64,000 bases of DNA from Stenotrophomonas nitritireducens (GTDB lineage Bacteria; Pseudomonadota; Gammaproteobacteria; Xanthomonadales; Xanthomonadaceae), in assembly GCF_001431425.1 (NCBI RefSeq), contig NZ_LDJG01000028.1, positions 1-64,000 of the forward strand, given 5' to 3'. The stretch's first letter is position 1. Every line of letters begins with the position of its first letter. The translations under genes and the position numbers were made by a program. The notes under the pieces were generated by a model. The model had not been told where the DNA came from, did no database searches, and saw only the letters and a program-made list of their open reading frames with translations. Positions 59,878 to 64,000 of this stretch are shown here, in pieces.

Positions 59878-60741
59878 ATGGCATTTCTCGACCAGAACCC
59901 GGCGCTGGGCTATCCGCTGGCCGCCGGGCTGGGACTGCTGGTAGGCAGCTTCCTCAACGTGGTGATCCTACGCCTGCCCAGGCGCATGGAGTGGCAGTGG
60001 AAGCGCGACGCGCGCGAGATCCTGGACGAGCCGGACATCTACGAGCCGCCGCCGCCCGGCGTGGTGGTGGAGCCCTCACACTGCCCGCACTGCAAGCACA
60101 AGCTGAGCTGGTACGAGAACATCCCGCTGTTCAGCTGGATCATCCAGGGCGGCAAGTGCCGCCATTGCCAGGCGCCGATCTCCATCCAGTACCCGCTGGT
60201 GGAGTTGCTGACCGGGTTGCTGGTACTGGCCAGCGTGTGGCAGTTCGGCTTCGGCTGGCAGGGCTTCGGCGCGATCGTGCTGACCTGTTTCCTGATCGCA
60301 CTGTCGGGCATCGACCTGCGCACCCAGCTGCTGCCCGACCAGTTGACCCTGCCACTGATGTGGCTGGGCCTGATCGGCAGCATGGACAACCTTTACATGC
60401 CCGCCAAGCCGGCACTGATAGGCGCGGCAGTGGGCTATCTGTCGCTGTGGACGGTGTGGTGGCTGTTCAAGCAGATCACCGGCAAGGAAGGCATGGGCCA
60501 CGGCGATTTCAAGCTGCTGGCGGCGCTCGGTGCCTGGTGCGGACTGAAGGGCATCCTGCCGATCATCCTGCTGTCCTCGCTGGTGGGCGCCATCGTCGGC
60601 TCGATCTGGCTGTATGCGCGCGGCCGCGACAAGGCCACTCCGATTCCGTTCGGCCCCTACCTGGCCATCGCCGGCTGGCTGGTCTTCATGTGGGGCGATC
60701 CGATGATCGCCGCTTACCGCCACTGGGCCGGCCTGGCGTGA
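59878..60741 (+). CDS. pilD: Prepilin peptidase / N-methyltransferase PilD
   Basis: A 287-residue bifunctional inner-membrane enzyme that cleaves prepilins after Gly and methylates the new N-terminus. SFLNVVILRLPRRMEWQWKR begins the N-terminal domain; two CxxC pairs (CPHCKHK and CRHCQAPI) bind zinc; the catalytic aspartates are in SGIDLRTQLLPD and GMGHGDFKLLAALGAW (GxGD). Eight membrane helices fit the family. It processes both pilins in this window. It follows pilC by 7 bases and precedes coaE. Confidence 0.95.
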   Translation: MAFLDQNPALGYPLAAGLGLLVGSFLNVVILRLPRRMEWQWKRDAREILDEPDIYEPPPPGVVVEPSHCPHCKHKLSWYENIPLFSWIIQGGKCRHCQAPISIQYPLVELLTGLLVLASVWQFGFGWQGFGAIVLTCFLIALSGIDLRTQLLPDQLTLPLMWLGLIGSMDNLYMPAKPALIGAAVGYLSLWTVWWLFKQITGKEGMGHGDFKLLAALGAWCGLKGILPIILLSSLVGAIVGSIWLYARGRDKATPIPFGPYLAIAGWLVFMWGDPMIAAYRHWAGLA

Positions 60742-60784
60742 CGGCGGCCGCTCCCGGCCGCCCCACGGACATGGCTGTTCGCCC

Positions 60785-61411
60785 ATGAGCGGCTTCATCG
60801 TCGGGCTGACCGGGGGCATAGCCTCGGGCAAGAGCGAGGTCACCCGGCGCTTCGAGGCTCTGGGCATCGTCGTGGCCGACGCGGATGTCGCCGCACGCGA
60901 GATAGTGGCACCAGGCAGCCCTGCACTTGAACAGATAGGCCGGCGCTTCGGCAGCGCGATGCTGCTGGCCGACGGTACGCTCGACCGCGCGCGGCTGCGC
61001 GGCCATGTCTTCGGCAACGACGAGGAACGCCAGGCGCTGGAAGCCATCACCCACCCGGCGATCCGTGCACGGCTGCGCGAACTCTGTGAGACAGCCGACG
61101 GCCCCTACGCGATCGCCGCGATCCCGCTACTGGCTGAAGCCGGCGGGCGCGCAACCTATCACTGGCTCGACCGGATCGTGGTGGTCGATGCCCCCGAATC
61201 GGTGCGCCACGCCCGCCTGCGCCAGCGCGACGACATCGACGATGCCCTGGCCACGCGCATGATCCAGGCCCAGGCAGGCCGCGATCAGCGCCTGGCGCTG
61301 GCCGACGACGTGATCGTCAACGATGGCCACCCCAGCCATCTGCAACCGCAGGTGGAAACACTGGACCGCCTTTACCGGCAGCTGGCGGCCAGGGACGCGC
61401 GCGCGCCCTGA
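60785..61411 (+). CDS. coaE: Dephospho-CoA kinase
   Basis: A 208-residue P-loop kinase for the last step of CoA synthesis. VGLTGGIASGKSEVTRRFEA holds the Walker A; VVADADVAAREIVAPGSPAL binds the substrate; ITHPAIRARLRE is the conserved HP block; IPLLAEAGG and RDQRLALADDVIVNDG are typical. It follows pilD by 43 bases, the order found throughout gammaproteobacteria. Confidence 0.95.
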   Translation: MSGFIVGLTGGIASGKSEVTRRFEALGIVVADADVAAREIVAPGSPALEQIGRRFGSAMLLADGTLDRARLRGHVFGNDEERQALEAITHPAIRARLRELCETADGPYAIAAIPLLAEAGGRATYHWLDRIVVVDAPESVRHARLRQRDDIDDALATRMIQAQAGRDQRLALADDVIVNDGHPSHLQPQVETLDRLYRQLAARDARAP

Positions 61412-61429
61412 CACCAGGGCATGCGCCCG

Positions 61430-61613
61430 GCGATGCACTGCTCTACGAGACGGCATTGCCCTGTAACGCCGGGTTGCGCCCGGCGGGGCTTTCCCGGCCA
61501 GGCCCCAGCGGGGCGGTGCCCCGCTCTACAAGGCGGCGATGTCCCGTAGCGCCGGGCAACCCCGGCGGGGCTTTCCCGGCCAAGCCCCAGCGGGGCGTTG
61601 CCCCGCTCTACAA
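61430..61613. repeat. REP cluster, two units with 83-bp period
   Basis: GTAACGCCGGGTTGCGCCCG (61463) and GTAGCGCCGGGCAACCCCGG (61546) are 83 bases apart, each followed by the inverted AGCGGGGCGGTGCCCCGCTCTAC-type module. The same 83-base period as the array at 3911 suggests the same ancestral unit. It sits between the convergent coaE and sensor kinase genes. Confidence 0.85.
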
Positions 61614-61615
61614 GG

Positions 61616-62953
61616 TCAGGCGGCGGGCGTAAAGGTCAGCGCGCCCACCACGCCACGCTCGTCGCCCGGGCGGATGCTGACCTGCCAACCATAGAGTGCG
61701 CACAGCCGGCTGACGATGGACAGGCCGATGCCGCCGCCCTGCGAATGGCCTGCGTGGGTACCGCGGTAACCACGCTGGAACAGACTCGCCGCATCCTTCT
61801 CGCTCAGCCCGGGGCCGGTGTCGATCACCTCGACCGCATTGTCCAGCACCCGTACCCGCACCTGGCCTTCCTGCGTGTACTTCACCGCGTTGCCGATCAG
61901 GTTGCCCAGCGCCACAGACAATGCCGCTTCCGGCGCATCGATGACCAGGTCGCGCCCGCCTTCGAGCACCAGTTCCAACGGCTTGCCGCCAAGCTGGGCA
62001 CGATGCGCCTCGAGCAATTGCTCGGCGACCTTGGCGACATTGCTGCTGCCCTGCCCGCGCTCGTTGCGCGACAACAGCAGCAGCGAGCCGATCAGGTCGC
62101 TGCATTGCTGCTCGGCGCGCTGGATGCGCTGCAGCCGTTGCAGCATCTTTTCGTCGAGGCCCGGGCGGGCGAGCAGCAGCTCCGTCGCACCACGGATGAC
62201 CGCCAGCGGCGTGCGCAGCTCATGGCTCACGTCCGCGTTGAATTCGCGGTCGCGCTGCACCACTTCAGTCAGGCGCGCCGAATAGTCGTCCAGCGCCTCG
62301 GCCAACTGCCCCACCTCATCATCGGGAAAACGCGGCGCAAGAGGTTCGGGATGTGTTGTGCCGCCGCGATAGGCGCGCAGGCGCTTGGCCAAATCCGACA
62401 CCGGCCGCATTACACGCGAAGCTGACCACCAGCCCAAAATCCAAGACAGCACGCTGAAGACAATTACCGACAGGAACAGCGCCTGCTTGAGTTGCTGCTC
62501 ACCGCGAATGCTGTCGGTCATATCGTAGGCAAGGAAGAACCATGCTTCCGGTGTTTTTCTTACTGCCAATTTGTACGAGAACCGCTGCCCGCCTTCATCG
62601 GCCCCTGAAAGATTGTGGATGCCGTCCTTGAACTCGTACCAATCCGGCTCCTCGGCCCGCAGCGCCTCGAATTTATCAGGCTTCACCGCCCGTGCGTACA
62701 TCTGCTTAACCGGCCAGGTCGCGTTCCGGCTGGGGTCGAGGGAATACCGCTTCGCATACTCGTCGATGTTCCGATTCATCACCTCTTCGACGAGTTGATT
62801 CTCCACGCGAACCCGCGCCCAGTTGGTGGCGAACGCGAACAACGCCGTCAGGCAGAAGCCCAGCAGCACGAACGAGACGATGATGCGGCTGCGCAGGCGG
62901 CGACGGTAGCGCCCCTGCTTGCGGACGACCGCAGGCGACGCGTTTTCAGGCAT
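61616..62953 (-). CDS. colS: Sensor histidine kinase, ColS-like
   Basis: A 445-residue sensor. TM1 is at about 24-45 (IIVSFVLLGFCLTALFAFAT), a periplasmic domain of about 110 residues follows, and TM2 is at about 160-178 (ALFLSVIVFSVLSWILGWWS). HAMP (RPVSDLAKRLRAYRGG) leads to DVSHELRTPLAVIRGATELL with phospho-His244 and the ATPase core (LGNLIGNAVKYTQEGQVRV, DTGPGLSEKDAASLFQRGYR, GIGLSIVSRLC). ColRS pairs of xanthomonads lie near the pilD/coaE region and control membrane homeostasis and metal tolerance. No ExxE iron motif is visible in the periplasmic part, so the sensing mode may differ. It overlaps its regulator gene by 8 bases. Confidence 0.78.
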   Translation of the reverse strand: MPENASPAVVRKQGRYRRRLRSRIIVSFVLLGFCLTALFAFATNWARVRVENQLVEEVMNRNIDEYAKRYSLDPSRNATWPVKQMYARAVKPDKFEALRAEEPDWYEFKDGIHNLSGADEGGQRFSYKLAVRKTPEAWFFLAYDMTDSIRGEQQLKQALFLSVIVFSVLSWILGWWSASRVMRPVSDLAKRLRAYRGGTTHPEPLAPRFPDDEVGQLAEALDDYSARLTEVVQRDREFNADVSHELRTPLAVIRGATELLLARPGLDEKMLQRLQRIQRAEQQCSDLIGSLLLLSRNERGQGSSNVAKVAEQLLEAHRAQLGGKPLELVLEGGRDLVIDAPEAALSVALGNLIGNAVKYTQEGQVRVRVLDNAVEVIDTGPGLSEKDAASLFQRGYRGTHAGHSQGGGIGLSIVSRLCALYGWQVSIRPGDERGVVGALTFTPAA

Positions 62954-63623
62954 CGGGAGCGGCGATCCGGTATCCGATGCCGTGGCGGGTCTGGATCATC
63001 GGCGCGCTGAACGGCTTGTCCACCACGGCGCGCAGGCCGTGGATGTGCACGCGCAGGGAATCCGAATCGGGCAGCTCCTCGCCCCACACGCGGGTTTCCA
63101 GCTCCTGCCGGGTGACCACCGCGGGCGAGGCCTCCATCAGCGCCTGCAGGATCTTCAGCGCGGTCGGGTTGAGCTGCAGCAGCTTGCCATGGCGCCGCAC
63201 TTCCAGCGTGTCCAGGTTGTATTCCAGGTCGCCGGTTTCCAGCACGCGGGTGTGGCCGCCCTTGCCGCGACGCGACAGCGCGTTGAGCCGCACCTCGACT
63301 TCCTGCAGCGCAAACGGCTTGATCAGATAGTCGTCGGCGCCGGAATCGAAACCGGCGAGCTTGTTGTCCAGCGAGTCGCGTGCGGTGAGCATCAGCACCG
63401 GCGTCTGCTTGCGCGCGTCGTTGCGCAGCTTGCGGCAGACCTCGATGCCGTCCATGCCCGGCAGGTTGAGGTCGAGCACGATCGCGTCGAAATCGTGCAC
63501 CACCGCCAGATGCAGGCCGGTCACGCCATCGGCGGCGAAATCCACCGTGTGTCCGCGATCTTCGAGATAGTCGCCCAGGTTGGCCGCGATGTCGCTGTTG
63601 TCTTCAATTACAAGAATGCGCAC
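62946..63623 (-). CDS. colR: OmpR-family response regulator, ColR-like
   Basis: A 225-residue regulator. The receiver has MRILVIEDNSDIAANLGDYL, the phospho-Asp in AIVLDLNLPGMDG and Lys in YLIKPFALQEVEVRLNAL. The OmpR-type winged helix runs from about 125 to 222 (LQLNPTALKILQALMEASPA, SDSLRVHIHGLRAVVDKPF, IQTRHGIGYRIA). Similarity in length and in the stretch around the receiver end is closest to ColR. Its end overlaps the kinase start by 8 bases. The upstream 187 bases up to 63810 should contain its promoter. Confidence 0.82.
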   Translation of the reverse strand: MRILVIEDNSDIAANLGDYLEDRGHTVDFAADGVTGLHLAVVHDFDAIVLDLNLPGMDGIEVCRKLRNDARKQTPVLMLTARDSLDNKLAGFDSGADDYLIKPFALQEVEVRLNALSRRGKGGHTRVLETGDLEYNLDTLEVRRHGKLLQLNPTALKILQALMEASPAVVTRQELETRVWGEELPDSDSLRVHIHGLRAVVDKPFSAPMIQTRHGIGYRIAAPDA

Positions 63624-63810
63624 TGGGACCTCTGTCTTTTTCCGAAGGATTCAGCATATCCGGCTCACGGGCAGGATGGTTGCCAGCCCTCATCACTCCG
63701 AGCGGGCACCGCACCTCTCATTCACGGTTCGGCCCATGCCGGCAGCCGATCCACAGCCGCGTTCACGATGATCGCGGCATGTATGAATCCCTCCCCTTGC
63801 GGGACGATGC

Positions 63811-64000
63811 TTCAGTTGCTGATCGGTTCCTGCGATGGCTTGAGATGACGCAACACATCCGTTCCGTCCTCGCGCGCCTGACGACGAGCGGCCACAGTGA
63901 TACAGATGTTCTGCGGCCGGTTGCTGCCCACCGGGCGCTCACGACGACAGATGAGGCGACTGTCTTCACGTGCTTGGGTCAGAAGGGTATTGACCAGATC
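63811..64000 (-). CDS. C-terminal part of a small Xanthomonadaceae protein (5' end outside window)
   Basis: The minus-strand frame is open from the window edge to a TGA at 63811-63813, giving about 62 residues. It reads EDSRLICRRERPVGSNRPQN, ICITVAARRQAREDG and ends SQEPISN. The C-R-R-E-R-P-x-G-S-N-R-x-x-x-x-C pattern is seen in small secreted-type proteins of Xanthomonadaceae of unknown function; two Cys bracket the motif. No start is visible. It is upstream of colR on the same strand. Confidence 0.6.

Overview
The window is a GC-rich gammaproteobacterial chromosome segment that fits the Xanthomonadaceae (Stenotrophomonas/Pseudoxanthomonas/Xanthomonas relatives). The gene order sucCD - pilSR - pilB - pilA - pilCD - coaE - ColRS-like two-component pair is typical of that family. 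The intergenic spaces carry many palindromic REP elements that begin with GTAG, like the SMAG repeats of Stenotrophomonas. I see no rRNA, tRNA, CRISPR, prophage or intact transposase.

Left part (1-27.9 kb). The window opens in a DUF2271 - DUF4198 - ApbE - membrane flavodoxin reductase cluster (flavinylation/electron transfer). From 5.7 to 23.4 kb lie all the parts of a 3-hydroxybutyrate (3HB) oligomer pathway: a lipoprotein 3HB-oligomer hydrolase, 3HB dehydrogenase, a LuxR-type response regulator, a CrbS-like transporter-fused hybrid histidine kinase, a TonB-dependent receptor and a GntP-type permease. Both divergent intergenic regions of this set share a near-identical GTAC-type motif, which suggests one regulon. 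The set is split by a 6-kb reactive-sulfur module (9.5-15.7 kb): an RND efflux pump with its adaptor, a YgaP-like DUF2892 protein, two rhodaneses, an ArsR repressor with the C41/C107 pair of the sulfide sensors SqrR/BigR, and an AhpD-like protein. Its two divergent promoters overlap a tandem 16-bp operator-like repeat. Next come comEA, an M20 peptidase with a palindrome over its promoter, and the MurNAc-recycling pair amgK-murU.

Middle part (27.9-47.9 kb). This is mostly housekeeping: hda, an AI-2E family permease, DUF2066, purM, purN, two tandem DUF3108 proteins and sucC/sucD. It is followed by pilS/pilR and a histidine kinase with a REC-(degenerate GGDEF)-EAL regulator, so pilus transcription control and c-di-GMP turnover sit beside the pilus motor gene pilB.

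Right part (47.9-64 kb). The usual pilB-pilA-pilC neighbourhood is opened up by a lower-GC island of about 9 kb. It holds a TfpX/TfpZ pilin accessory protein, a decayed galE remnant, three glycosyltransferases, an epimerase, a methyltransferase, a flippase-like membrane protein and a GT-C type multi-pass protein in an apparent operon with the first of two pilin genes. Each pilin gene has its own consensus sigma-54 promoter, as expected for PilR control. I read this as a lineage-specific pilin glycosylation locus. The window ends with pilC, pilD, coaE, a ColRS-like pair and the 3' end of a small secreted-type protein.

Repeats. Six GC-rich REP clusters occur between genes. Two are tandem arrays with exact but different periods (83 bp x 8 copies; 90 bp x 4 to 5 copies).
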